A stretch of DNA of 64,000 nt from an uncultured Sphingomonadaceae bacterium (lineage in GTDB: Bacteria; Pseudomonadota; Alphaproteobacteria; Sphingomonadales; Sphingomonadaceae): NCBI GenBank assembly GCA_947493215.1, contig CANLQE010000001.1, positions 434,001 to 498,000 on the forward strand, given 5' to 3'. Both the position numbers and the translations under genes were made by a program. The notes beneath the pieces are model-generated. The model did not search any database. It worked only from the letters and a program-made list of their open reading frames with translations, and was not told the origin of the DNA. Below are positions 45,313 through 54,286 of this stretch, one piece after another. Position 1 is the stretch's first letter. Each line of letters opens with the position of its first letter.

Positions 45313-45813
45313 TTATTTCTCGTCCGGCTTCTCGCGTATTAACAGCGCGCGCGCAAGCAGGATTACGACACCGATGGAAATACAGGCATCGGCAACATTA
45401 AAAATCAGGAACGGACGGAAATCACCGATATGTAAATCTGCAAAATCAGCAACATAGCCGAGCCGCGCCCGGTCCAATATATTACCCATCGCGCCGCCAA
45501 GCACGAAAGACAGGGCAATAATATCCCATTTCGCCTTTTCCCGCCACATCCAGATCAGCACCGCAACGCCAATCAAGCCGGTAAGCGCGACGAGCGCCCA
45601 GCGTTGAAAATCGGTCGATGCGGTCAGGAAACCCATGGATACGCCGTAATTTTCCGCCCAAGTCAGATTGAAAAACGGCAGCAATTCAATCTGGCCTTTG
45701 GCTTTCAGGTCAAGCGGATGCATCACCATATATTTGGTAAACTGGTCCGCGATGAAGATCACGAAAGCAACAACAAGGCCGGTGATCCGGTATTTCGATA
45801 CGGCTTCGGTCAT
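45313..45813 (-). CDS. lspA: Lipoprotein signal peptidase (signal peptidase II)
   Basis: A 166-residue inner-membrane aspartyl protease that removes prolipoprotein signal peptides. Four hydrophobic segments are visible. 'VIFIADQFTKY' and 'NYGVSMGFL' are early conserved motifs. 'GGAMGNILDRARLGYVADF' and 'FNVADACISIG' carry the two catalytic aspartates. Its start overlaps the stop of ileS as ATGA (45810-45813), the widely conserved ileS-lspA pair. Several lipoproteins in this window are its expected clients. Confidence 0.95.
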   Translation of the reverse strand: MTEAVSKYRITGLVVAFVIFIADQFTKYMVMHPLDLKAKGQIELLPFFNLTWAENYGVSMGFLTASTDFQRWALVALTGLIGVAVLIWMWREKAKWDIIALSFVLGGAMGNILDRARLGYVADFADLHIGDFRPFLIFNVADACISIGVVILLARALLIREKPDEK

Positions 45814-48755
45814 GCGTTGAGCACTCCATCACAGCGGCCGCACAGCGCGCCGTCTTCCGAGACATCGGGCAGCAAGCGCCAGCAGCGGCCGCATTTGCTA
45901 TGTTCGGTCTTGGTCACGGTGATTGCACTTCCATCTTTCACATCCGCAACAATGCAGAGTTCGGCAAACTCGTCCGTATCCATTGGCAAATCGCCCATGG
46001 GATAAGTAACTTCTGCTTCCAGACTGGAACGAATGGTTTTTTCACGGCGTAACGGTTCAATCGCTTCGGTGACATTAATCCGTGCGGTGCGGATATTTTC
46101 CCATTTTCCGGCGAGCGCAGCATCTGTCCATGTGCCGTCAACTTCTGGCCATTCCTTCAAGTGAATCGAATCATTCTCGTCCGGGAACCGGCTCTGCCAG
46201 ATTTCTTCGGCGGTAAAGACCAGTACTGGCGCAATATAGCGGGTCAGGGCATGGAATAATATGTCCATCACCGTCCGATAGGCCATGCGTTTCGGATCAT
46301 CCGGCGCATCGCAATAGAGGCAATCTTTACGGATATCGAAGAAGAAGGCGCTCAGATCATCCTGCGCAAAGGCAGTCAGCTCGCGCATATAGGGACCGAA
46401 AGCAAAATCATTCACATGTTGTTTCAGCTTTGCGTCAACTTCGGCCAGACGGTGCAGCACATAGCGCTCCAGCTCTGGCATATCCGCCACAGCCACCCGC
46501 TCGCTATCCTGAAAATCATTCAAGCCGCCGATCATATAGCGGAAGGTGTTGCGCAATTTCCGATAGCTGTCGGTGACACCCTTGATGATTTCATCACCGA
46601 TCCGGTGATCTTCGGTGAAATCGACACTGGCGGCCCAGAGGCGCAGGATGTCCGCACCATTGACGTTGATAATTTTCTGCGGGTCGAGCGTATTGCCGAG
46701 CGACTTCGACATTTTCTTGCCGTTTTTGTCGAGCGTCATGCCGTGGGTCAGTACGGCTTTATACGGCGCATGGCCGCGTGTGCCGCAGCTTTCGAGCAAA
46801 CTTGACTGGAACCAGCCGCGATGCTGATCGCTGCCTTCCAGATAGAGGTCGGCAGGGGTCTGATGATCCGGCCATTTGCCGCTTTCCAGCACAAAGCTAT
46901 GGGTACAGCCGCTATCAAACCAGACGTCGAGAATATCGGTAATCACTTCATAATCGTCGAGGCTATATTTGTTGCCGAGAAATTCCTGATGATCGGCATT
47001 GAACCAGGCATCCGCGCCGCCGGTTTTGAACGCTGCGATAATCCGTTCGTTAACCGCCGGGTCATTGAGATAGTCGCCGGTCTTGCGATCGACATAAAGC
47101 GCAATCGGCACGCCCCAGGCGCGCTGACGGCTGAGCACCCAGTCGGGGCGGCCTTCGACCATGGATTCCAGACGGCGTCTGCCGCGTTCCGGTACAAAGC
47201 GCACTTTGTTGCGGATTTCGTCGAGCGCGACTTCGCGCAGGGTCTCGGCGACGCCTTCGGCATGGCCGACGACTGTCTCACCGGGCTCATCTTCAATCGG
47301 ATCGATAATGGCAGGCGCGGTCAGCGGCTCGTCCATCGGCACAAACCATTGCGGCGTGCAGCGATAGATGATCTTCGCCTTGGACCGCCAGCTATGCGGA
47401 TAGCTATGCTGAAAATCATCGCTGGCCGACAGCAAGCCTCCGGCTTCGCGTAGGTCTTCGCAAATTGGGCCGGTACTGCTGACAAATTTCTTGTTAATCA
47501 CCCCGCCCGCGCGTTCATCACCGCGTGGCAGCCAATCCCAATCCTCGCGATACACGCCATCTGCATCGACCGCGAAAACCGGGTTGATGCCATTGGCTTT
47601 GCACAGCAGGAAATCATCCTCGCCATGGTCAGGGGACATATGGACAAGGCCGGTACCCGCGTCGGTGGTGACGAAGTGCGAGCCGTCGAGGAACGGGCGC
47701 GGCTTGGTGTAGAATTCGCTGTCGGGGAATGTGTCCGCCATCGGGTGTTTGGCGATGGCGCCGGCAAGATCAGCACCGCTATATTCCGCCTCTGGTCTCA
47801 AGAACGCTGTAACACCAAGGTCACGGGAAATCCTCTTTTCCAGATTAGTGCTAAGTTCATAGTCAGCAACAAGATAACGACCAGCCTCACGGAAATTGAA
47901 CTTAGCCCATTCATCAGTGCCGCGAAGTTCCTCGGGAATCAGCTGGTCTGCTAGTAGCAGTTGGCAATCTACATATTCAACATCAGCGCCATAGGCGAGC
48001 GCCTGATTGACCGGAATGGTCCAAGGCGTCGTCGTCCAGATCACAGCATGCGCGCCGACTAGCTCTGGTGCATTCGGTGCTTCAACAATCTCAAACGCCA
48101 CATCAATCTGCGTCGATGTAATATCTTCATATTCCACCTCGGCCTCGGCCAAGGCGGTTTTCTCAACCGGTGACCACATCACCGGTTTTGCGCCGCGATA
48201 GAGTTGTCCCGCTTCCGCAAACTTCAGCAGCTCGGTGACAATCGCCGCTTCGGCATCATAATCCATTGTCAGATAGGGCTTGTCCCACTGCGCCAAAATG
48301 CCCAGCCGCTTAAATTCCTCGCGCTGCACATTGACCCAATTGTCCGCATAAGTGCGGCATTCGGCGCGAAACTCGCTGGCCGGGACGTCGTCTTTGTTGC
48401 GCTTTTTCTTGCGATATTGTTCCTCGATCTTCCACTCAATCGGCAGGCCGTGACAATCCCATCCCGGAACAAAGGGCGCATCCTTTCCGAGCATGTTCTG
48501 TGACCTTACGACAAGGTCTTTCAGCGTCTTGTTGAGGCTATGCCCGATATGGATATTGCCATTGGCATAAGGCGGCCCATCATGAAAAATGAACTTTTCC
48601 CGCCCTGCGCGGTTCTTTCGCAACTTTTCATAAAGCCCAATATTCTGCCAACGCTCCAAAATCGCCGGTTCCTTGTTGGCAAGGCCGGCTTTCATCGGGA
48701 AATCGGTTTTCGGCAGGAAAACCGTATCTTTATAATCTGGTGCATTGTCAGTCAT
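45810..48755 (-). CDS. ileS: Isoleucine-tRNA ligase
   Basis: A 981-residue class I tRNA synthetase. 'GNIHIGHSLNK' carries the HIGH motif (69-72), and 'KNGKKMSKSLGN' the KMSKS motif near residue 685. The CP1 editing domain lies between, with 'VIWTTTPWTIPVNQALA' and 'TDAGTGLVHMSPDHGEDD'. The C-terminus ends in a CxxC...CxxC zinc finger ('CGRCWRLLPD' and 'CGRCDGVLNA'), as in bacterial IleRS. It is coupled to lspA by a 4-bp overlap and lies 73 bp after the GDPD gene. Confidence 0.97.
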   Translation of the reverse strand: MTDNAPDYKDTVFLPKTDFPMKAGLANKEPAILERWQNIGLYEKLRKNRAGREKFIFHDGPPYANGNIHIGHSLNKTLKDLVVRSQNMLGKDAPFVPGWDCHGLPIEWKIEEQYRKKKRNKDDVPASEFRAECRTYADNWVNVQREEFKRLGILAQWDKPYLTMDYDAEAAIVTELLKFAEAGQLYRGAKPVMWSPVEKTALAEAEVEYEDITSTQIDVAFEIVEAPNAPELVGAHAVIWTTTPWTIPVNQALAYGADVEYVDCQLLLADQLIPEELRGTDEWAKFNFREAGRYLVADYELSTNLEKRISRDLGVTAFLRPEAEYSGADLAGAIAKHPMADTFPDSEFYTKPRPFLDGSHFVTTDAGTGLVHMSPDHGEDDFLLCKANGINPVFAVDADGVYREDWDWLPRGDERAGGVINKKFVSSTGPICEDLREAGGLLSASDDFQHSYPHSWRSKAKIIYRCTPQWFVPMDEPLTAPAIIDPIEDEPGETVVGHAEGVAETLREVALDEIRNKVRFVPERGRRRLESMVEGRPDWVLSRQRAWGVPIALYVDRKTGDYLNDPAVNERIIAAFKTGGADAWFNADHQEFLGNKYSLDDYEVITDILDVWFDSGCTHSFVLESGKWPDHQTPADLYLEGSDQHRGWFQSSLLESCGTRGHAPYKAVLTHGMTLDKNGKKMSKSLGNTLDPQKIINVNGADILRLWAASVDFTEDHRIGDEIIKGVTDSYRKLRNTFRYMIGGLNDFQDSERVAVADMPELERYVLHRLAEVDAKLKQHVNDFAFGPYMRELTAFAQDDLSAFFFDIRKDCLYCDAPDDPKRMAYRTVMDILFHALTRYIAPVLVFTAEEIWQSRFPDENDSIHLKEWPEVDGTWTDAALAGKWENIRTARINVTEAIEPLRREKTIRSSLEAEVTYPMGDLPMDTDEFAELCIVADVKDGSAITVTKTEHSKCGRCWRLLPDVSEDGALCGRCDGVLNA

Positions 48756-48828
48756 GATTGGCGGGGATTAGGCGAGGGAGAGCCGCTGCGCAAGCGGGAT
48801 TTAAAGCGCATGACTGCGCACATATCGG

Positions 48829-49812
48829 CTAGCGAATAAGGGCTGGCCCCACCTTGCTAATATCCTCCACCATCACATAGCCATTATAGCTTGCTGGAAT
48901 GTCCGACAGCTGATCGCCATAGGTCAGGCCGCGGGTAGATTCGCGGTTGTTCATCGGGCCGATAATCAGGGTGCGCGCGCCGACGGCTTCCACGCGGGCC
49001 GCGGTGCGATTGGGCCATCCGGCAAAGGCCCATTGATAGTCGAGCGGCACCACCAATGTGCCATTTTTACAGCTATCCGGCGTAATACCGAGCCAGCCCA
49101 TCCACGCATAATCCTTGGTACAGGCTTTGACGCCGGGTTTCGACCAGGCCCAAATGCCGGGGATCAGTTCTTTCATGCGCTTCACCGGCGCTTCCGCTCC
49201 GTAAAATCCGTCACCTTCTTTTAACGGATCGCGGCCCGCAGCTTTGAGGATCGCGTATAGTTGATCGGCCTCATCCGGGTTTTTGCTTTTGAAATTGAAT
49301 AGAAAGGGCTTGAAGGTTTCTGACCCCAGTGCCTCTTCGACGGTAGGAATTTTGCCCACCCCCTTGCCACGCAAGGGGAATGTTTTGCCGCCATCGGATG
49401 AATAGCCATAGCCTACGTCCAATGCTTGCAATTCCGCCAGCGTCAGGTCCCGCGTATTACCCTTACCCTCGGTGCGGCAATCGACGGTCCAGTCGTGAAA
49501 CAGCACCATTTTTCCATCTTTAGTTGGCGCAACGTCCACCTCAACCATATCCGCCTGCATGTTGACGGCCGCACGAATGGAGTGAATTGTATTCTCGAAA
49601 ATCTCCAGCTCTTCTTGGCCGGGGAGCATGCGAACCGCTGTGCAATCATCCCGGTCAACGCCCGTGGGATCGTAGATATGGTGGACACCGCGATGGGCGA
49701 TCATTTTTAAGCGGCCTTGGGGTTCGGGGGCCCATCGGGAACTATTGAGCAACAGGACGATAAGAAAAAGCATCCAAAGCCCGCCAAGACTCCATAGCAG
49801 CTTTTTCTTCAT
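48829..49812 (-). CDS. Glycerophosphodiester phosphodiesterase family protein
   Basis: A 327-residue protein with an N-terminal membrane anchor (about 4-23) and a GDPD TIM barrel. 'MIAHRGVHH' gives H40-R41-G42, 'IFENTIHSI' the metal-binding Glu74, 'VEVDVAPTKDGKMVLFHDW' E91, D93 and H106. These are the metal and catalytic residues for splitting glycerophosphodiesters to glycerol 3-phosphate. The domain facing the periplasm may also act on other phosphodiesters. The ATG at 49812 overlaps the TGA of ribF as ATGA, which decides the start over an in-frame codon at 49839. Confidence 0.88.
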   Translation of the reverse strand: MKKKLLWSLGGLWMLFLIVLLLNSSRWAPEPQGRLKMIAHRGVHHIYDPTGVDRDDCTAVRMLPGQEELEIFENTIHSIRAAVNMQADMVEVDVAPTKDGKMVLFHDWTVDCRTEGKGNTRDLTLAELQALDVGYGYSSDGGKTFPLRGKGVGKIPTVEEALGSETFKPFLFNFKSKNPDEADQLYAILKAAGRDPLKEGDGFYGAEAPVKRMKELIPGIWAWSKPGVKACTKDYAWMGWLGITPDSCKNGTLVVPLDYQWAFAGWPNRTAARVEAVGARTLIIGPMNNRESTRGLTYGDQLSDIPASYNGYVMVEDISKVGPALIR

Positions 49813-50729
49813 GTAAGCAGGGCCCGGGCCTTGTCGCAATCTTTCGCCATCTGCACCATCAGGCCGTCGAGATCGTCAAATTTCGCTTCGCCGCGCAGGA
49901 AATGGTGCAGCTCGACTTCGATCGTCTGACCATAAAGATCTTCGGCAAAATCAAATAAATAGGGTTCGAGCAATTCCTTGGGCGGGTCAAAGGTCGGGCG
50001 AATACCCAGGTTCGCGGCTCCGTTGACAACGCGTCCATCCGGCAAGTTGGCTTTGACGGCGTAAATGCCATATTGGGGACGCAGATAATGGTCGATGTCA
50101 ACATTGGCAGTGGGATAGCCAAGCTTGCGGCCGTTTTTGTCCCCATGAATGACCACGCCTTCTATAGCGAAAGGGCGGGTCAGCAGCTCGGTCGCGGTTT
50201 CGCAATCACCGGCCTTCAGGGCATCGCGGATGCGGCTGGAAGAGATTACCTCTGCGCCATCGCTGACCGGGCCAACCGCTCTCGTGGAGAGACCCAGCGG
50301 TGCGCCAAGTTGTTTCATCACTTCGACATTGCCTGCGCGGCCTTTGCCAAAGGTGAAATCTTCACCGGTCACAATGCCAGCCGCGCCAAAACGTTCGACG
50401 AGCAGTTTTGCGACAAAATCTTCTGCTGTTGTGCCGGCGAGTTCCGCGCCAAACTCAAAGACCAGCATGGCATCAGCGCCAGCAGCCGTGAACAAGCGCT
50501 CGCGCTGGTCAAGACTGGTTAGCCGAAAAGGCGGGGTATCGGGCTGAAAATGGCGTACGGGATGTGGATCAAAGGTCGCGATAATCGCGGGTCGACCCTC
50601 GGCCTTGGCCCAGTCGATCGCCGTCTGCGCCACCACCTGGTGACCTTTGTGAAAGCCATCGAAATTGCCGAGCGCAATGATCGCGCCGCGCATATTTTCC
50701 GGAATCCTGTTTTGCCCACTTAGCCGCAT
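49809..50729 (-). CDS. ribF: Bifunctional riboflavin kinase / FAD synthetase
   Basis: A 306-residue enzyme making FMN and then FAD. The N-terminal nucleotidyltransferase domain has 'IIALGNFDGFHKGHQVV' (about 17-33, HxGH-like), 'ATFDPHPVRHFQPD' and 'GEDFTFGKGRAGN'. The C-terminal riboflavin kinase domain has 'GVVIHGDKNGRKLGYPTANV' and 'GAANLGIRPTF'. The ATG at 50729 gives the family-typical N-terminus; an ATG at 50771 lies inside the end of the dipeptidase gene. Its end overlaps GDPD as ATGA. No FMN riboswitch is visible upstream. Confidence 0.94.
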   Translation of the reverse strand: MRLSGQNRIPENMRGAIIALGNFDGFHKGHQVVAQTAIDWAKAEGRPAIIATFDPHPVRHFQPDTPPFRLTSLDQRERLFTAAGADAMLVFEFGAELAGTTAEDFVAKLLVERFGAAGIVTGEDFTFGKGRAGNVEVMKQLGAPLGLSTRAVGPVSDGAEVISSSRIRDALKAGDCETATELLTRPFAIEGVVIHGDKNGRKLGYPTANVDIDHYLRPQYGIYAVKANLPDGRVVNGAANLGIRPTFDPPKELLEPYLFDFAEDLYGQTIEVELHHFLRGEAKFDDLDGLMVQMAKDCDKARALLT

Positions 50730-50739
50730 GATATTTGCG

Positions 50740-51954
50740 CTATTGGCCAGTTTCGGTGTTTTGTTCAACATCTTGTTTGGGTAAATCTTTGAGCGGGATG
50801 AGCCCTTGCTTTATGACCCGCATAGCGTTGCCACCCATAACCGCGCGAATTTCTGCTTCGGTAAAACCGGCCTCCATCAAAGCCTGGGTGATATGGACAA
50901 TGCCGCTCGTGTCGAAGCGCGTCGTTGTCGCGCCGTCAAAATCACTGCCCAGTGCGGCATATTCTATGCCCACAAGATCGCGAACATGTTTGACGGCCTT
51001 GGCCACAGTTTTGGGGTCCGTGTTACACATCGCGCCGTCCCAATAGCCAAGGCCAATGACACCACCGGTTGCTGCCACGCCTCTTATTTCCTGGTCGGAA
51101 AGGTTGCGGTTAACATCGCAAACGGCCTGCACGCCGCCATGGCTGGAGACCACCGGACGCCGCGCCATTTTAAGGATATCCGCCACTGTTCCGTGGCTCG
51201 AATGGGCAATATCAACGATCATGCCCTTATCTTCCATGTCGCGGACGATCTGCTGGCCAAAATCTGTCAGCCCGCCTTTTTCCTCGCCATGCATTGAACC
51301 GGCGAGCGCATTGTCAAAGAAATGGACGAGACCCGCCATGCGCATGCCGGCATCGTAAAGCTTGTCGAGATTCTCACGTTTTCCCTCTAGCGTTTGCAGT
51401 CCCTCCGCAGAGAACATAACACCGATGAAGTTTTCGGCTTTGGAACGCGCCAACGCGAGGCCATCGACATGATCGGATGTGCCGATGGCAACCATGGCGC
51501 CATCCGAGGCGTTTACCGCTCGGTCCAATTTTGTAGCGTGCCATAACTGTCTCTCTAAAAGCGAGGTCCAGGTACGGATGGGTTGCAACTGTGAGACGGC
51601 AAGCATTGTAATATTGTCTGTCTCTGCGCTGTTGCTATCGTAATTCTGGTCTTTTGGCGTCTTGGTTACGCTTGAAAATATCTGCAGGCCGACGTTGCCC
51701 GCCTGCATCCGTTTCAAGTCCATATGACCATAGTCAACACTGTCGGTAATCTTGCGTTTCCAAAGCAATGTATCGCTATGGAGGTCCACAATCATCAAGC
51801 TATCATGCAGCTTCTGTGCCTCGGCGGTAATTGCAGGTAGCGGTTCGCCGTCAATCTGATTTGTCTGCTTTTCGAAGATGCTGGGCGCGAGGGCAAAAAA
51901 GCCAATCGCCAAAAGAACAACAAGGGACAATGTGGCCAGTAATAACTTCTTCAT
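50740..51954 (-). CDS. Membrane dipeptidase (peptidase M19)
   Basis: A 404-residue exported protein with an N-terminal hydrophobic anchor (about 3-23). Metal ligands follow family order: 'IVDLHSDTLLW' (HxD), 'SAEGLQTLEG' (bridging Glu), 'DIAHSSHGTV', 'VVSSHGGVQAV' and 'ALGSDFDGATTT'. The enzyme cleaves dipeptides, often D-Ala-containing, in the periplasm. Its ATG overlaps the folA stop as ATGA at 51951-51954, and ribF follows 10 bp later, so it is embedded in a run of cofactor and purine genes. Its place there looks historical rather than functional. Confidence 0.9.
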   Translation of the reverse strand: MKKLLLATLSLVVLLAIGFFALAPSIFEKQTNQIDGEPLPAITAEAQKLHDSLMIVDLHSDTLLWKRKITDSVDYGHMDLKRMQAGNVGLQIFSSVTKTPKDQNYDSNSAETDNITMLAVSQLQPIRTWTSLLERQLWHATKLDRAVNASDGAMVAIGTSDHVDGLALARSKAENFIGVMFSAEGLQTLEGKRENLDKLYDAGMRMAGLVHFFDNALAGSMHGEEKGGLTDFGQQIVRDMEDKGMIVDIAHSSHGTVADILKMARRPVVSSHGGVQAVCDVNRNLSDQEIRGVAATGGVIGLGYWDGAMCNTDPKTVAKAVKHVRDLVGIEYAALGSDFDGATTTRFDTSGIVHITQALMEAGFTEAEIRAVMGGNAMRVIKQGLIPLKDLPKQDVEQNTETGQ

Positions 51955-52445
51955 CCGTTTTTCCGCTTTAATGTAACAAAGGAAAAGCCTGGCTTTCCGT
52001 TTTCAGCATCATGGTTCTCCCGCAATGATTCCTGCCAAATTGCGGGATCAAAACCATCCATGATCGTATCACCTTCGGGATTAATATGCACTTCGGTAAG
52101 TGCAATCCGATCCGCTTTGGGCAGAAACAGTCTATAGATTTCTGCTCCTCCGATGACAGTAATCTGGGGAGCATTGGCTATTTTGAGGGCTTCTGCAACA
52201 CTGCCTGCAACGTCTGCGCCTTCGGCTTCCCAATTTTTGTCGCGGGTCAAGACGATATGCCGACGTCCGGGCAGCAGACCGGGTAAACTATCAAAGGTCT
52301 TGCGCCCCATGATCATCGGTTTGCCCTGCGTCAGTGATTTGAAATGGCGCAGGTCGGCTGGCAAGTGCCAGGGCAGATTGCCGTCTTTGCCAATCACGCC
52401 ATTGTCGGCGCGCGCTAGGATCAGGATGATTTCGGGATGGTTCAT
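51951..52445 (-). CDS. folA: Dihydrofolate reductase
   Basis: A 164-residue enzyme. 'ILARADNGVIGKDGNLPWHLPADLRHF' (split: about 8-20 and 21-34) contains the Met20-loop region and the catalytic Asp. 'MGRKTFDSL' and 'VIGGAEIYRLFLPKADRI' complete the NADPH- and folate-binding motifs. Length is normal for chromosomal DHFR. thyA, its frequent partner, is not adjacent. It lies 35 bp after purK and overlaps the dipeptidase start by 4 bp, so thymidylate and purine folate use are transcribed together here. Confidence 0.95.
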   Translation of the reverse strand: MNHPEIILILARADNGVIGKDGNLPWHLPADLRHFKSLTQGKPMIMGRKTFDSLPGLLPGRRHIVLTRDKNWEAEGADVAGSVAEALKIANAPQITVIGGAEIYRLFLPKADRIALTEVHINPEGDTIMDGFDPAIWQESLRENHDAENGKPGFSFVTLKRKNG

Positions 52446-52480
52446 GAGATGCGCCTAGCTCAGATCAAACCCAGTGCAAA

Positions 52481-53551
52481 TCAGAAAAATAATTTCGTGA
52501 CATGGCCCATTTTCCGGCCCGGGCGGCTTTCGCCTTTTCCGTATAGATGAAGGTGGTTAGCTGGGTCGGAAAGCAAAGCCTGCCACTCGTCTGCATTGCC
52601 GCCAATAAGGTTTGTCATTGCGACCTTTTCAGCGGCCAGTCCGGTGTCGCCCAAAGGCAATCCGCAGATTGCCCGGATGTGATTTTCAAACTGGCTGGTG
52701 ATCGCGCCTTCGATGGTCCAGTGGCCGCTATTATGAACGCGAGGGGCCATTTCGTTGAAAACTGGCCCGTCAGCGGTGGCAAAAAATTCGCAGGTCAGCA
52801 CGCCGACATAGTCCATAGCATCGGCCATTTTTGCTGCGAGCGCACGAGCAGTTTCTTCTTGCTCGGCGATAGCAGTGGGGGCCGGGATTAAAGATTGCGC
52901 CAAAATACCATCTTCGTGGATATTATGCGGCGTATCCCAATAGTGGATTATTCCGTCTTGTCCGCGCACCAAGATTACCGAAAATTCATGGGTGAAGGTA
53001 ACGAAGCCTTCTGCGACGCAAGGTTGATGCCCGACCGCATCCCAATGTGCGGCAAGGTCGTCCGCTTGTTTGATCCGGGCTTGCCCCTTGCCATCATAGC
53101 CCATTCGGATGGTTTTGAGGATGGCGGGTGTGCCGACCTGATCGATCGCCTTGTCAAGAGATGCAAGGTCAGTGGCTTCGGCAAAAGGAGCGGTTGTACC
53201 TCCATGGGTCCGTGCAAAAGTCTTTTCTGCGATCCGGTTCTGAGCAATGTCGAGAGCGGTCACTGGCGGATATAGTGGCGCGAGATCTGCTATCGCCGAT
53301 AGTGGGTTCACCGGCACATTTTCAAATTCAAAAGTGATGACGTCGCAGGCGCTGCCAAACTTCTTTAAGGCTTTGATGTCGTCATCTTTGGCGCAAGTAA
53401 ACTCCGCGGCCACATCCGCCGCGACACTTTTCTCGTCCGGCGCATAGATATGGCAGCGATAGCCAAGCTGCGCCGCGGCCATCGAAAGCATCCGGCCCAA
53501 TTGACCACCGCCTAAAATACCTATGGTCGAACCGGGAGGAAGCGGCGACAT
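52481..53551 (-). CDS. purK: N5-carboxyaminoimidazole ribonucleotide synthase
   Basis: A 356-residue ATP-grasp enzyme that carboxylates AIR with bicarbonate and ATP. 'TIGILGGGQLGRMLSMAA' (about 9-26) starts the N-terminal domain, 'DVITFEFENVP' the middle, and 'LTCEFFATADGPVFNEMAPRVHNSGHWTIE' (seen as two adjacent motifs) the ATP-grasp metal site. The ATG at 53551 lies 9 bp after the purE stop; the frame is also open at a TTG (53560), less likely. purE and purK form the usual pair. Confidence 0.95.
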   Translation of the reverse strand: MSPLPPGSTIGILGGGQLGRMLSMAAAQLGYRCHIYAPDEKSVAADVAAEFTCAKDDDIKALKKFGSACDVITFEFENVPVNPLSAIADLAPLYPPVTALDIAQNRIAEKTFARTHGGTTAPFAEATDLASLDKAIDQVGTPAILKTIRMGYDGKGQARIKQADDLAAHWDAVGHQPCVAEGFVTFTHEFSVILVRGQDGIIHYWDTPHNIHEDGILAQSLIPAPTAIAEQEETARALAAKMADAMDYVGVLTCEFFATADGPVFNEMAPRVHNSGHWTIEGAITSQFENHIRAICGLPLGDTGLAAEKVAMTNLIGGNADEWQALLSDPANHLHLYGKGESRPGRKMGHVTKLFF

Positions 53552-53560
53552 CGCAGCCAA

Positions 53561-54061
53561 TTATTCCGGTTGCTCTGCGACAGCATCGCTTTGCGCTGCG
53601 CGCCATACGTCGAGGCGCTCGGCCAGTGCTTCATCTTCATTGGCGAGAATAGCAGCGGCTAGCAAAGCGGCATTTTTTGCCCCTGCATCGCCAATTGCTA
53701 ATGTGCCTACCGGAATGCCCGCTGGCATTTGCGCTATCGAAAGCAGGCTGTCGACGCCGTTCAGGGTGCGCGATTGAATGGGCACGCCCAAGACCGGCAC
53801 GCGCGTCATTGCCGCAACCATGCCTGGTAAATGGGCAGCACCGCCAGCGCCGGCGATGATGACTTTCAAATTTCGGGATACCGCCGCCTTGGCATAGTCA
53901 TAGAGCCGGTCAGGCGTGCGATGTGCTGAGATGATTTTAACTTCATGGGCAACATTGAGTTGTTCAAGAATTTCAGCGGCGAGGCCCATAGTCGCCCAGT
54001 CGGACTGGCTGCCCATGATGATACCAATTTGCGGCCTAATTTTTCGAGTCGCTTCTGTCAT
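53561..54061 (-). CDS. purE: N5-carboxyaminoimidazole ribonucleotide mutase
   Basis: A 166-residue class I PurE. '[14 protein letters not shown]', '[16 protein letters not shown]' and '[25 protein letters not shown]' (two adjacent motifs) are the conserved substrate sites, including the catalytic histidine in 'SAHRTP'. The ATG at 54061 is preceded by an AGGTG site; the frame opens 30 bp further out but without support. It is the first gene of the long minus-strand block that runs to the CHAT gene. Confidence 0.95.
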   Translation of the reverse strand: MTEATRKIRPQIGIIMGSQSDWATMGLAAEILEQLNVAHEVKIISAHRTPDRLYDYAKAAVSRNLKVIIAGAGGAAHLPGMVAAMTRVPVLGVPIQSRTLNGVDSLLSIAQMPAGIPVGTLAIGDAGAKNAALLAAAILANEDEALAERLDVWRAAQSDAVAEQPE

Positions 54062-54286
54062 GCATGCACCTGAATAGTGTCGCGGAAGCAAAATCGTTTA
54101 GCCATGAATTGCCGCGCGCGCAATGTGGCAATGGCGATCTGTGCTCTTTTCTGCGGATTGTTTTACAATCTAGGACATAATTAGGTCGTTATCTATCAAT
54201 GTTATTGACGGGACAGACGCGATTGAACTAAAACTCAATAAAAGATAAATAATAACATGTTGATTTTTCATAACAGGGATTATCGG
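54062..54286. promoter_or_regulatory. Divergent promoter region between purE and the GGDEF gene
   Basis: This 225-bp gap is AT-rich near the GGDEF gene (54,180-54,285) and holds both promoters. I see no ordered repeat other than a short TCAAT/ATTGA pair at 54198-54210, too small to call. No purine-type operator (PurR is absent in this group) or riboswitch is visible. Confidence 0.35.

Noticed and set aside
48756-48828. Possible T-box leader of ileS
   Set aside because: The gap is only 73 bp, no T-box sequence is seen, and T-boxes are not expected in Proteobacteria.
54062-54286. Purine riboswitch or PurR operator before purE
   Set aside because: No conserved purine riboswitch core or PurR palindrome is visible; the region is merely AT-rich.
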